34,822 bases of DNA from Bacteroidales bacterium (GTDB taxonomy: Bacteria > Bacteroidota > Bacteroidia > Bacteroidales > Tenuifilaceae), in the NCBI GenBank assembly GCA_016931855.1, contig JAFGDZ010000058.1, positions 1-34,822 of the forward strand, read 5' to 3'. The notes under the pieces are model-generated. The model saw nothing but the letters and a program-made list of their open reading frames with translations, was not told the origin of the DNA and did not search any database. Below are positions 7,961-15,512 of this stretch, one piece after another; position 1 is the stretch's first letter; each line of letters begins with the position of its first letter. The translations under genes and the position numbers were made by a program.

Positions 7961-9109
7961 CTAGTAAAGTGACTGGAAAATGGCACGTATCTCCTCACGC
8001 GATAGCTCCACGTAGTTGTTGGCTAGCAAACGCCCTTGCTTTTGCAACACGCTATCGGTGAAAAGCTCAACTTCTTCGGGTTTCATGCCATAGGTACGCA
8101 ACTGGTTCTTACTAAGCAGCTTGCCCAAAAGGTTATCCAGCTCAACGTAAACCTTATCATCTGCTGCGCAAAGCGCATTGGCAAGAAGCGCGTTAACCTC
8201 CTTAATTGTGCCATTAGGGTTCTTCTTATTGTAGCACTCAAACACTGCGGTAAAGAACTGGTAGTTAGCCTCTCCATGAGGTACATGGTAGGTTCCACCA
8301 AGTGGGTACGACAATGCGTGAACCGCGCCAACCCCAGTATTGCCAAATGCAATACCTGCAAAGTTGCTAGCCACTAGCATGTCTTCTAAGCGCTCAAAGC
8401 GATAATCGGGGCCCTTAGCTGCAATCTTCTGGAATACATCAAGGATGGTCTCTATAGCTGAGCGACAGTATATTTTTGTGTAGCTGTTTGATTTTGGCGA
8501 TACGTACGACTCCACTGCGTGAATTAGCGCATCTATAGCGCTGTACACGTAAAACTTGTAGGGTAACCCTTTAAGTAGCTCAGGAATGATTACTGCATCG
8601 TCGGCAAGTAGCTGGTCGTCGGCCAAGCCCATTTTGGTGTGCTTGCTCTTTAGCTCTGCAATGGAGATGTTGGTAACCTCGCTACCTGTGCCACAGGTAG
8701 TAGGTATAATAACCAGCTGTTTCTCCTTAACAATGGGGATGGCGCGCTCAAAGGCATCAACCACATTATTTACTCCCTTTAGAACGAATAGCTTAGCAAT
8801 ATCAATAACGGTTCCCCCGCCCACAGCAACAACGCGGGTATAGTTCACCTTTTTTGCATCGGCAAGAATGGCGTTCATCATCTCGTCCGAAGGCTCGCCC
8901 ACGCCATACTTCTCCTGAAAAATAAAGGTGCAGCCAAGGTTAAGGCTCTTCATAAAAGGCTCAAAAAGGAACTCGTTGGTAATTACCAAATCCTGTGCAG
9001 ATAGGTTAAACTCTGCTGCAAACTCGGCAAAGGTGCCAAACTTACTAAGCCTTGATTTTAATTTAAACAGTTGCAATTTTTTGTCCTCCAATATTTGGTT
9101 ACTACTCAA
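7961..9109 (-). CDS. 4hbD: 4-hydroxybutyrate dehydrogenase (iron-type alcohol dehydrogenase)
   Basis: Reduces succinate semialdehyde to 4-hydroxybutyrate with NADH. The 382-residue protein belongs to the metal-dependent group III alcohol dehydrogenases. It has the NAD loop GGGTVIDIAK (97-106), PTTCGTGSEVT (136-146), and candidate metal ligands Asp193 and His197 (DALIH), His264 (GAVHALSYPLGG) and His278 (PHGEAN). It lies 2 bases after the CoA-transferase and 37 before sucD, so the three are almost certainly co-transcribed. Family members take many alcohols; the assignment uses the gene order CoA-transferase-4hbD-sucD. Confidence 0.88.
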   Translation of the reverse strand: MSSNQILEDKKLQLFKLKSRLSKFGTFAEFAAEFNLSAQDLVITNEFLFEPFMKSLNLGCTFIFQEKYGVGEPSDEMMNAILADAKKVNYTRVVAVGGGTVIDIAKLFVLKGVNNVVDAFERAIPIVKEKQLVIIPTTCGTGSEVTNISIAELKSKHTKMGLADDQLLADDAVIIPELLKGLPYKFYVYSAIDALIHAVESYVSPKSNSYTKIYCRSAIETILDVFQKIAAKGPDYRFERLEDMLVASNFAGIAFGNTGVGAVHALSYPLGGTYHVPHGEANYQFFTAVFECYNKKNPNGTIKEVNALLANALCAADDKVYVELDNLLGKLLSKNQLRTYGMKPEEVELFTDSVLQKQGRLLANNYVELSREEIRAIFQSLY

Positions 9110-9111
9110 CG

Positions 9112-10401
9112 CTAAAATCTCTTGTTAAACTCCTCGGTAAGCATTGCCCTAAAGCTTGGGTGCGCAATGGCAATTAAGCTCTCGGCACGCTGTTTAAGGG
9201 TTTTGCCACGTAGGTGTGCCACACCATACTCGGTTACTATATAGTCCACATCGTTACGCGAGGTTGTAACTGCTGCGCCATGCGCAAGGAATGGCACAAT
9301 GCGCGATACGGTTCCTTTGGCTGCTGTTGATGGTACGGCCATAATGGACTTACCATCCTTGGCCATGCTGGTTCCGCGCACGTAATCAACCTGTCCACCA
9401 ACACCGCTAATCTGCTTAAGGCCAATGGCCTCAGAAACTACTTGGCCCATAAGATCCACCTCAACACAGGAGTTAATTGATACCATTTTATGGTTTTGGC
9501 AAATAATTGCTGGATGGTTAACATAATCGGCGGGGAACATGAGCACATTGGGGTTGTTGTTCACAAAGTCGTAAAGGCGCTTAGTTCCCATAAGGAAGGT
9601 GGCAACCATTTTACCCTTGTGCAGCGATTTGTCCTCACCAGTTATTACACCCTGCTCAACCAGATCCAGAACGCCATCGGAGAACATCTCGGTGTGGATT
9701 CCAAGGCGCTTCTTATCCTTGAGAAACATTAGCACAGCATCGGGAATTGAGCCAATGCCCAGCTGAAGGGTCGATCCGTCTTCTATTAGCTTTGCGCAAT
9801 GCTCGCCAATTGCTCGCTCAACATCGCCAATAACAGGAAGCGGAAGTTCGTATAGCGGATTAGAGGTTTCTACAATGTAGTCCAGCTCCGAAACGTGAAT
9901 TTGGTTATCGCCACCAATAAAAGGCATATGCTCATTTACCTCGGCAATAACTATTTTAGCTGCATGTGCTGCAGGTTTTGTGTAATCGCTAGCAACACCA
10001 AAGCTGCAGTATCCCTCCTCGTTGGGGCGCGATACTTGGATTAGCGCAACATCGGTATCCAATGAGCCATTGGAGAACAAACGGGGTATCTCATGAAAAA
10101 AGCACGGAGTGTAATCGGCCCTACGCTCCTCAACCGCTTTACGTGCATTTCCTCCAACAAAAAGGGCGTTGTGCCTAAAGTGTCCTTCCATCTCTTTGGT
10201 AAGGTATTCGCCGGCGCCTAGGCAGTACATGTGAACAATTTCCACGTTCTTGTAGCTAGCCTTAGCGGCAACCAATGCCCTAACAGTGTCAACCGGAATT
10301 CCAGCGGCATGCCCTAGTACCACCCTGCTGTTGCTTTTAATGGCTTTAATGGCCTCCTCGGCGGTGGTTATCTTGCTCTTATATGTAGCTCTCCAATCCA
10401 T
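9112..10401 (-). CDS. abfT: 4-hydroxybutyrate CoA-transferase
   Basis: Transfers CoA from acetyl-CoA (or butyryl-CoA) to 4-hydroxybutyrate, giving the substrate of the dehydratase encoded next door. The 429-residue protein is close to the length of characterised AbfT/Cat2 enzymes. It carries the family's VVLGHAAGIPVDTV near the N-terminus, LQLGIGSIPDAVL (212-224), and HTEMFSDG with Glu238, the expected glutamyl-CoA residue. The C-terminal domain has GVGGQVDYVRGTSMAKDGKSI and the YIVTEYGVAHLRGKT signature. First gene of the abfT-4hbD-sucD run; the unit may also receive readthrough from abfD upstream. Confidence 0.92.
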   Translation of the reverse strand: MDWRATYKSKITTAEEAIKAIKSNSRVVLGHAAGIPVDTVRALVAAKASYKNVEIVHMYCLGAGEYLTKEMEGHFRHNALFVGGNARKAVEERRADYTPCFFHEIPRLFSNGSLDTDVALIQVSRPNEEGYCSFGVASDYTKPAAHAAKIVIAEVNEHMPFIGGDNQIHVSELDYIVETSNPLYELPLPVIGDVERAIGEHCAKLIEDGSTLQLGIGSIPDAVLMFLKDKKRLGIHTEMFSDGVLDLVEQGVITGEDKSLHKGKMVATFLMGTKRLYDFVNNNPNVLMFPADYVNHPAIICQNHKMVSINSCVEVDLMGQVVSEAIGLKQISGVGGQVDYVRGTSMAKDGKSIMAVPSTAAKGTVSRIVPFLAHGAAVTTSRNDVDYIVTEYGVAHLRGKTLKQRAESLIAIAHPSFRAMLTEEFNKRF

Positions 10402-10472
10402 GATGCTTGGTTGTAATAATCAATAACATGTTGAGTGTGGCTAGCTTGTAGCCAGTAAATTAATCTCTTGAG

Positions 10473-10526
10473 AAAAAAGGAAAGGGGGCAGCTTTCCAAC
10501 ACGATGAGCAATTAACCTGCCCCCTT
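10473..10526 (-). terminator. Long-loop hairpin terminator after abfD
   Basis: Ten-base perfect arms, AAGGGGGCAG (10482-10491) and CTGCCCCCTT (10517-10526), flank a 25-base loop. On the minus strand the stem is followed by TCC and then six Ts (10478-10473). The GC-rich arms and T-run fit an intrinsic terminator 33 bases after the abfD stop. The loop is longer than usual, leaving open an attenuator or partial-readthrough role for the abfT operon 80 bases on. Confidence 0.65.
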
Positions 10527-10558
10527 GATATATAGAGAGTTATTGCAGAACGATATTA

Positions 10559-12025
10559 CTACTTCTTGGTTTTGTTCTTGCTCTCGTCAACCTTGGCAAT
10601 AACCTTTGCCAGCTGCTTTTTGCCCTCGATGTTACCCTGGCGAGCAATCATAATACGCTGAGCCTGAGGAGAACCTGCGCCGTGAAGCGATTCGGTTCTA
10701 TAGCCTACCGCAGCAGTACCAAGGGTCATGTTCTCAATTAGGCGAAGCACGCGCATACGGTTCTCTGTATCCACGCTATCAACACCCTGAATGTACTTGT
10801 GAACGTACTTGCCAATTTTCTCATCCCTATAGTCGGCTTCCGATGGCATGGTAACCATAATACCACCAGCAATATCCTCGGCAAGGCGAGCAATCTCGTA
10901 AGGGAAACGGGTTACGTTTTGCTTGCAAACGTTAGCCAGTAAAAGGTCTATTTGGTAGTTGCCAGCCTTAGTCTTTTGACCCTCGCATGAGCATGCAATG
11001 CCGCAAGAGTAAAGGGTTTCGTTAAGGTGGGTCATCTCAACAAGTTTATCCTTAATGTGGTTAGCCTTTGCCGCACCATTATAGTCGGCAGCAAGAGCCG
11101 ATGCGCCAATTAGCACGTCGCCCACACCCACTTTACATCCGCCGTACGACTGACGGTGATAGCCAGCAAAGCGCTCAACCATCATCCCAGCAAACTCGTA
11201 CTCCTTGCAAAGGAACACACGGTTCCAGGGCACAAATACATCCTCAAAAATTACTAACGCCTCGTGACCACCAAACTGTGAGTTTCCAACGTCGATATCG
11301 GCACCCTCTTCCATTTTGCGGGTATCGCACGACTGGCGGCCGTAAATCATGAATACGCCCTCGGCATCGGAAGGAACGGCGAACGAAACGGCGTAGTCCT
11401 TATCCTCCTCCTTCATGGCGATGGTTGGCATAATAAGGTGCTCGTGAGAGTTTACTGCTCCCGTTTGGTGAGCCTTTGCGCCGCGTACCACAATACCATC
11501 GGCACGCTCCTCAACAATGCGAACGTACATATCGGGATCCGACTGCTGCGATGGAGATAAACCACGGTCGCCCTTAGGGTCGGTCATTGCTCCATCAACG
11601 GTTAGGTCGTTATCCTGTACAAATTTCAGGTAATCAACAAAGCGCTTGTGGTACTCGGTGCCATGCTTCTCATCAATCTCAAAAGTAGTTGAGTAGATAG
11701 CGTTAAAAGCATCCATACCAACGCAACGCTGGAAACAAGCGGCAGTTTTTTGACCCAGTAGGCGCTGCATTTTTACCTTCTTCACCAAATCCTCGGTGTT
11801 TTGGTGCAGGTGGCAGAAACGGTTAACCGTTTTGCCAGTAAGGTTAGATTTTGCGGTCATCAAGTCCTTGTACTCATCCATCTCGGCTAGCTTGTAGGTC
11901 ATAGCCACAGAGTTCATTGAAGGGCGGATCATTGGGTGATCAACAGGATTCTCAATTAGCTTTCCAAAGAGGTAAACCTTAAGGTTCATCTTCCTTAGAC
12001 TCTCAATGTACTGTTCGCTTGTCAT
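10559..12025 (-). CDS. abfD: 4-hydroxybutyryl-CoA dehydratase / vinylacetyl-CoA isomerase
   Basis: Dehydrates 4-hydroxybutyryl-CoA to crotonyl-CoA by a radical mechanism using FAD and a [4Fe-4S] cluster; it is oxygen sensitive. The 488-residue protein keeps all four expected cluster ligands: Cys97 and Cys101 (CFQRC), His290 (AGYH) and Cys297 (YGGC). Their spacing is identical to the Clostridium aminobutyricum enzyme (99, 103, 292, 299) with an offset of two. It also has the GLSPSQQSDPDMYVRIVEERADGIVVRGAK region typical of the 4-hydroxyphenylacetate-3-hydroxylase-related superfamily. It appears to be transcribed alone: a 446-base gap lies upstream and a terminator directly downstream. Confidence 0.96.
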   Translation of the reverse strand: MTSEQYIESLRKMNLKVYLFGKLIENPVDHPMIRPSMNSVAMTYKLAEMDEYKDLMTAKSNLTGKTVNRFCHLHQNTEDLVKKVKMQRLLGQKTAACFQRCVGMDAFNAIYSTTFEIDEKHGTEYHKRFVDYLKFVQDNDLTVDGAMTDPKGDRGLSPSQQSDPDMYVRIVEERADGIVVRGAKAHQTGAVNSHEHLIMPTIAMKEEDKDYAVSFAVPSDAEGVFMIYGRQSCDTRKMEEGADIDVGNSQFGGHEALVIFEDVFVPWNRVFLCKEYEFAGMMVERFAGYHRQSYGGCKVGVGDVLIGASALAADYNGAAKANHIKDKLVEMTHLNETLYSCGIACSCEGQKTKAGNYQIDLLLANVCKQNVTRFPYEIARLAEDIAGGIMVTMPSEADYRDEKIGKYVHKYIQGVDSVDTENRMRVLRLIENMTLGTAAVGYRTESLHGAGSPQAQRIMIARQGNIEGKKQLAKVIAKVDESKNKTKK

Positions 12026-12253
12026 TTTTACTTATTTTAAAACGTTACTATTCCGTTAAAGCGTTTCCGCTTAAATTCCAGTCGATGCCTTCTAGCTCCT
12101 TGCAGCAATATCCCACAAAATAATCTGCCCACTGCAACTTGCGTTATACTATTAACTATTACAGCTACTCCTTACGCTTGTATGTTAGCGTATTAACAAC
12201 AGCCATTCCAAAAGACAATATGCATTGATTTTCTGGTTATTACACGATTTACA

Positions 12254-12274
12254 GCTATACCCATTGGGTATAGC
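12254..12274. promoter_or_regulatory. Perfect 21-base palindrome upstream of abfD (candidate operator)
   Basis: Arms GCTATACCCA and TGGGTATAGC surround a single central T. It lies 229 bases before the abfD start and is not followed by a T-run on either strand, so it does not look like a terminator. A dimeric regulator site is the simplest reading; no regulator gene is in the window. Confidence 0.4.
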
Positions 12275-12329
12275 CAGCCATTTGATGTTAGAAAAGGGGA
12301 CAAAAAGCAAACGGAGGGGTGTACTGTAT

Positions 12330-12344
12330 CAGGACACTGTCCTG
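12330..12344. promoter_or_regulatory. Perfect 15-base palindrome between abfD and thl (candidate operator)
   Basis: Arms CAGGACA and TGTCCTG surround a central C. It lies 56 bases from the first palindrome and 61 bases from the thl terminator. The TGTCC/GGACA half-sites could bind a dimeric activator or repressor acting on abfD. No T-run follows. Function is unproven. Confidence 0.35.
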
Positions 12345-12404
12345 TTTCTTAGCTCGGGGAGAGCTGAGCCACGATTTTTGGCACAGGAATAGCTTTGCGA
12401 AAAT

Positions 12405-12438
12405 AAAAAGTCCAGCATGTTATTCAACATGCTGGACT
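12405..12438 (-). terminator. Strong intrinsic terminator after atoA-thl
   Basis: Perfect 13-base arms (12409-12421 and 12426-12438; AGTCCAGCATGTT) close a 4-base loop. On the minus strand they run directly into TTTTTATTTT. It lies 33 bases past the thl stop and is the best-formed terminator in the window. Confidence 0.9.
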
Positions 12439-12471
12439 CAAGAATGCGCTAAAGTGCGCTATATCAACTTG

Positions 12472-13677
12472 CTATACATTTCTAAGAATAACAGCAGTTC
12501 CCATGCCACCACCAATACAAAGTGATGCCATGCCAATCTTTTTGCCGCTACGCTTCATCTCGTGAATAAGGCTAACGGTAATACGGTTGCCCGATGCGCC
12601 AATTGGATGACCAAGAGCAATGGCACCACCATTTACGTTGCAAACCGTGCTAAACCATTCTGGTTTTACGCCATGATCTTCGCAAAGCTGCTTAATAACG
12701 CCTAACGATTGAGATGCAAACGCCTCGTTAAGCTCAAGAACCTCAATGTCGGAAAGCTTCATACCAGCCTTTTTAAGCGCATTAGCAATGGCAGGTACTG
12801 GGCCCATGCCCATAATTGCTGGGTCAACACCACCCTGACCGGTTGCAACAACCTCGGCCAATGGGGTTAGGCCAAACTCGGCAACGGCTTGCTCCGAGGC
12901 AACAAGAATAAACGATGCGCCATCGTTAATACCCGATGCGTTACCCGCGGTTACGGTTCCATCCTTTTTGAATGCAGGACGAAGACCACCAAGCTTCTCC
13001 ACATTGGTTGAGCGGTTAACAAACTCATCGGTATCAAAAACTATGGTTTCCTTCTTGGTTACAATCTCAACAGGAACAATCTCGCCCTTAAACCTACCAG
13101 CATCAATAGCAGCGGCAGCTTTTTGCTGCGATGCGTATGCAAAAGCATCCTGCTCCTGACGGGTAATGCCGTACTTAGCCGCAATGTTCTCTGCAGTAAT
13201 ACCCATGTGGTAGCCATGGAAAGCGTCGGTTAAACCATCGGTAACCATATGGTCAAGAATGGTCATATCGCCCATTTTTTGACCGTTACGCACGGTTCCT
13301 GGCATTACAAAACCAGCGCTAGACATAGATTCTGTTCCCCCAGCAAGAATAAGGTTAGCCTCGCCTGCTTTGATGCTGGCAACGGCGTTAATAACAGATT
13401 TCATGCCGCTACCACAAATCATGTTAATGCCATAAGCAGGCACTTCCTGTGGTATTCCAGCCTTAATGGAAGCCTGGCGAGCAATACCTTGCTTTTGGCC
13501 CGCCATAAGGATATTACCAACAATAACCTCATCTATTTTTGCAGGATCAACTTTGGTCTCAGCAAGAATGTTCTTGATTACGGTAGCCGCTAAATCGGCT
13601 GCCGATACATTAGCCACTGTGCCTAAAAATTTGCCTATAGCTGTACGCTTTGCTGCAACAATATATACTTTACTCAT
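12472..13677 (-). CDS. thlA: Acetyl-CoA C-acetyltransferase (thiolase)
   Basis: Interconverts two acetyl-CoA with acetoacetyl-CoA plus CoA. It can start butyrate synthesis from acetyl-CoA or cleave the acetoacetyl-CoA made during lysine fermentation. The 401-residue protein has the thiolase nucleophile Cys88 in NMICGSGMKSV, His357 in GGAIALGHPIGASGNR, and the C-terminal Cys387 in SLCIGGGMGTA. NEAFASQ, a further thiolase signature, is present. It follows atoA by 13 bases, so acetoacetate activation and cleavage are co-expressed. A classical biosynthetic-type thiolase by length and motifs. Confidence 0.95.
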   Translation of the reverse strand: MSKVYIVAAKRTAIGKFLGTVANVSAADLAATVIKNILAETKVDPAKIDEVIVGNILMAGQKQGIARQASIKAGIPQEVPAYGINMICGSGMKSVINAVASIKAGEANLILAGGTESMSSAGFVMPGTVRNGQKMGDMTILDHMVTDGLTDAFHGYHMGITAENIAAKYGITRQEQDAFAYASQQKAAAAIDAGRFKGEIVPVEIVTKKETIVFDTDEFVNRSTNVEKLGGLRPAFKKDGTVTAGNASGINDGASFILVASEQAVAEFGLTPLAEVVATGQGGVDPAIMGMGPVPAIANALKKAGMKLSDIEVLELNEAFASQSLGVIKQLCEDHGVKPEWFSTVCNVNGGAIALGHPIGASGNRITVSLIHEMKRSGKKIGMASLCIGGGMGTAVILRNV

Positions 13678-13690
13678 AGCTTAACGCAAT

Positions 13691-14350
13691 TTACTGTAAC
13701 ATTGGTTTTAAACTGGGCGATACTATTAACTTGGCACCGGTTGCCGCTTGAACCTGCTCAACAGTGTACTCGGGGTTAAGCTCAATAAGCTCAATTCCCT
13801 TAGGAGTAACATCCATAACACCCATCTCGGTAATAATACGCTGAACACGACCAGCCGCAGTAAGAGGCAGGTTGCACTCTCCTAAAATTTTATGGTTGCC
13901 CTTTGCAGTGTGCTCCATGGTAAGGATAACCTTTTTAGCACCCACCAAAAGATCCATTGCACCACCCATACCTGGGGTCATTTTGCCAGGAATCATCCAG
14001 TTAGCAAGGTTTCCCTTCTCATCAACTTGTAAAGCACCAAGGAAGGTTACATTAACGTGACCACCCCTGATTATACCAAAAGACGTAGCACTATCAAAGC
14101 TAGAAGCTCCTGGGGTTAGGGTTACATGTCCACCTCCAGCGTTAATAAGATCCTGGTTTACCTGTTCTGGGGTAGGGCTAGGGCCAAGGCCAATTAGTCC
14201 GTTTTCACTTTGTAGGATAACGCTAACCCCCGCAGGAATATACTCTGGAATTGCAGTAGGCAAACCAATTCCGAGGTTAACCAAGTCGCCATCCTTTAGC
14301 TCTAAAGCAGCCCTACGGGCAATGGTCTCACGTATTTGATTCTTGTCCAT
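13691..14350 (-). CDS. atoA: Acetoacetate (butyrate) CoA-transferase, subunit B
   Basis: The beta chain, which carries the catalytic glutamate of class I CoA-transferases. The 219-residue protein has NLGIGLPTAIPEYI (about 25-38) and the active-site QSENG motif with Glu49. These are followed by GGGHVTLTPGASSFDSATSFGIIRGGHVNVTFLGA and the MGGAMDLL segment. Its partner atoD is 10.7 kb away at the head of the lysine operon; no other A or B subunit is seen in the window, so the two presumably pair in trans. Here it precedes thlA by 13 bases. Confidence 0.92.
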   Translation of the reverse strand: MDKNQIRETIARRAALELKDGDLVNLGIGLPTAIPEYIPAGVSVILQSENGLIGLGPSPTPEQVNQDLINAGGGHVTLTPGASSFDSATSFGIIRGGHVNVTFLGALQVDEKGNLANWMIPGKMTPGMGGAMDLLVGAKKVILTMEHTAKGNHKILGECNLPLTAAGRVQRIITEMGVMDVTPKGIELIELNPEYTVEQVQAATGAKLIVSPSLKPMLQ

Positions 14351-14714
14351 AATAAATAATGTACCTTATGTTGCTATTGGTTTAAAGCTTTGCTAGAAAA
14401 TCAGCAAAAATATTGACTTACTAAGATAAATATTTTACCTATGCAATAAGGCACAAATCTACGGCATCTTTTGGTTACAATTTTAAATTATATAGATGTT
14501 TTTTTTAGCAGGAACAAATACGTTAAGCTTACACTCATGATAAAGTGAAAGATAAAACCGTTAATAACGATAAAACCAATGAGACAATATGCTGTTTTAG
14601 GCAAAAGCACAAAAAGCCTACTCCACTTGCCAAAAAAGGGCTACTTTAGTGTTTTGTTTTGCTGAGCTAAACGTTTGACCGATACTCCTGATTTAAACTT
14701 AAATAAGCACACGA
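14351..14714. other. Divergent intergenic region between atoA-thlA and crt-hbd
   Basis: A 364-base AT-rich region with no gene; it must contain promoters for both divergent units. Toward atoA, two minus-strand matches to TAnnTTTG occur: TAGATTTG at 14454-14461 and TATTTTTG at 14405-14412. Toward crt I found only near-matches (for example AACGTTTG near 14670). Nothing else recognisable. Confidence 0.5.
14454..14461 (-). promoter_or_regulatory. Candidate -7 promoter element for atoA-thlA
   Basis: The minus strand reads TAGATTTG, matching TAnnTTTG, with a TTG 16 bases upstream that could act as a -33 element. It lies about 105 bases before the atoA start. A second match at 14405-14412 is closer to the gene but lacks an upstream partner. 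Confidence 0.35.
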
Positions 14715-15476
14715 ATGGATTACACTATTCTGAAAACCGACCTATCCGAAGGCATACTAACGGTAACCATTACAAGGGAAAAAGCCATGAATGCCCTTAA
14801 CGCGCGGTTTTTTGAAGAAATGGACTACTTGCTAACCAATCTTCCAACAGAAGCTAAGCTCCTTATTATTACGGGTGCCGGAAAAGCCTTTGTTGCTGGA
14901 GCCGATATTGCCGAGATGGCCGACAAAACCCCAGCAGAAGGAGAGCAGTTCTCGCTTTTAGGACAAAGCACGTTTTGCAAAATAGAAAATCTTAACATCC
15001 CCGTTATTGCAGCGGTAAATGGGTACGCACTTGGTGGCGGATGCGAGCTTGCTATGGCCTGCGACTTTCGCATAGCCAGCACTAGCGCCGTTTTTGGGCA
15101 ACCTGAGGTTAACCTTGGCATTATTCCCGGCTACGGAGGAACGCAGCGCATGGCAAGGCTTATTGGTAAGGCAAATGCCATGTACCTTATACTTACTGCT
15201 GAAATGATTACTGCGCAGGAGGCTCTAAGAATGGGACTTGTGCAAAAAGTGGTTGAACCAAACCTGTTACTGGAAACAACAAGAAAAATAGCGGCTAACA
15301 TTCTTTCTAAAGGGCCCAAGGCCGTTACCCTTGCCAAAATGGCCATAAGGGATGGGCTAAACATGCCTTTCCCCGAGGGGCAAAAACTTGAAGCAAGGCA
15401 GTTTGGCTCACTCTTTAAAAACGAGGGGGAAGTTGGAATGAAGGCCTTTTTGGCAAAACAAAAACCCTCTTGGTAA
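14715..15476 (+). CDS. crt: 3-hydroxybutyryl-CoA dehydratase (crotonase)
   Basis: Interconverts 3-hydroxybutyryl-CoA and crotonyl-CoA. The 253-residue protein is a full-length enoyl-CoA hydratase-fold enzyme. It has the oxyanion-hole segment AFVAGADIAEM (about 58-68), GYALGGGCELAMACD with catalytic Glu111, and QPEVNLGIIPGYGGTQR with catalytic Glu131. The two glutamates are 20 residues apart, as in known hydratases. Transcribed divergently from atoA and 36 bases ahead of the long hbd gene, so the pair encodes the two middle steps between acetoacetyl-CoA and crotonyl-CoA. Confidence 0.93.
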   Translation: MDYTILKTDLSEGILTVTITREKAMNALNARFFEEMDYLLTNLPTEAKLLIITGAGKAFVAGADIAEMADKTPAEGEQFSLLGQSTFCKIENLNIPVIAAVNGYALGGGCELAMACDFRIASTSAVFGQPEVNLGIIPGYGGTQRMARLIGKANAMYLILTAEMITAQEALRMGLVQKVVEPNLLLETTRKIAANILSKGPKAVTLAKMAIRDGLNMPFPEGQKLEARQFGSLFKNEGEVGMKAFLAKQKPSW

Positions 15477-15512
15477 ATACAACGCAACTATAACAAACAC
15501 ACCCTAAGCAAT

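Larger units (their letters stand above)
12026..12471. other. 446-base intergenic region between thl and abfD
   Basis: No credible gene. It holds the thl terminator at the right end, two perfect palindromes (12254-12274 and 12330-12344) and, presumably, the abfD promoter. No exact TAnnTTTG element was found on the minus strand. A smaller stem (CTTAGCTC/GAGCTGAG, one G-U pair) lies at about 12348-12368. The density of symmetric elements suggests regulation of abfD. Confidence 0.6.

Noticed and set aside
7924-7998. N-terminal extension of the semialdehyde dehydrogenase (start at 7998)
   Set aside because: The extra 25 residues do not resemble the family and would overlap the 3' end of 4hbD by 38 bases; the ATG at 7923 gives a standard protein.
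12379-12394. Sigma-54-like sequence TGGCAC...GC with correct GG-N10-GC spacing on the plus strand
   Set aside because: It points toward the 3' end of thl, not toward abfD, and leads straight into a terminator; no plus-strand gene follows. Probably chance.
12319-12525. Plus-strand open frame of 68 codons in the abfD/thl gap
   Set aside because: It runs through a palindrome and the thl terminator and into the antisense of thl; composition is not protein-like.
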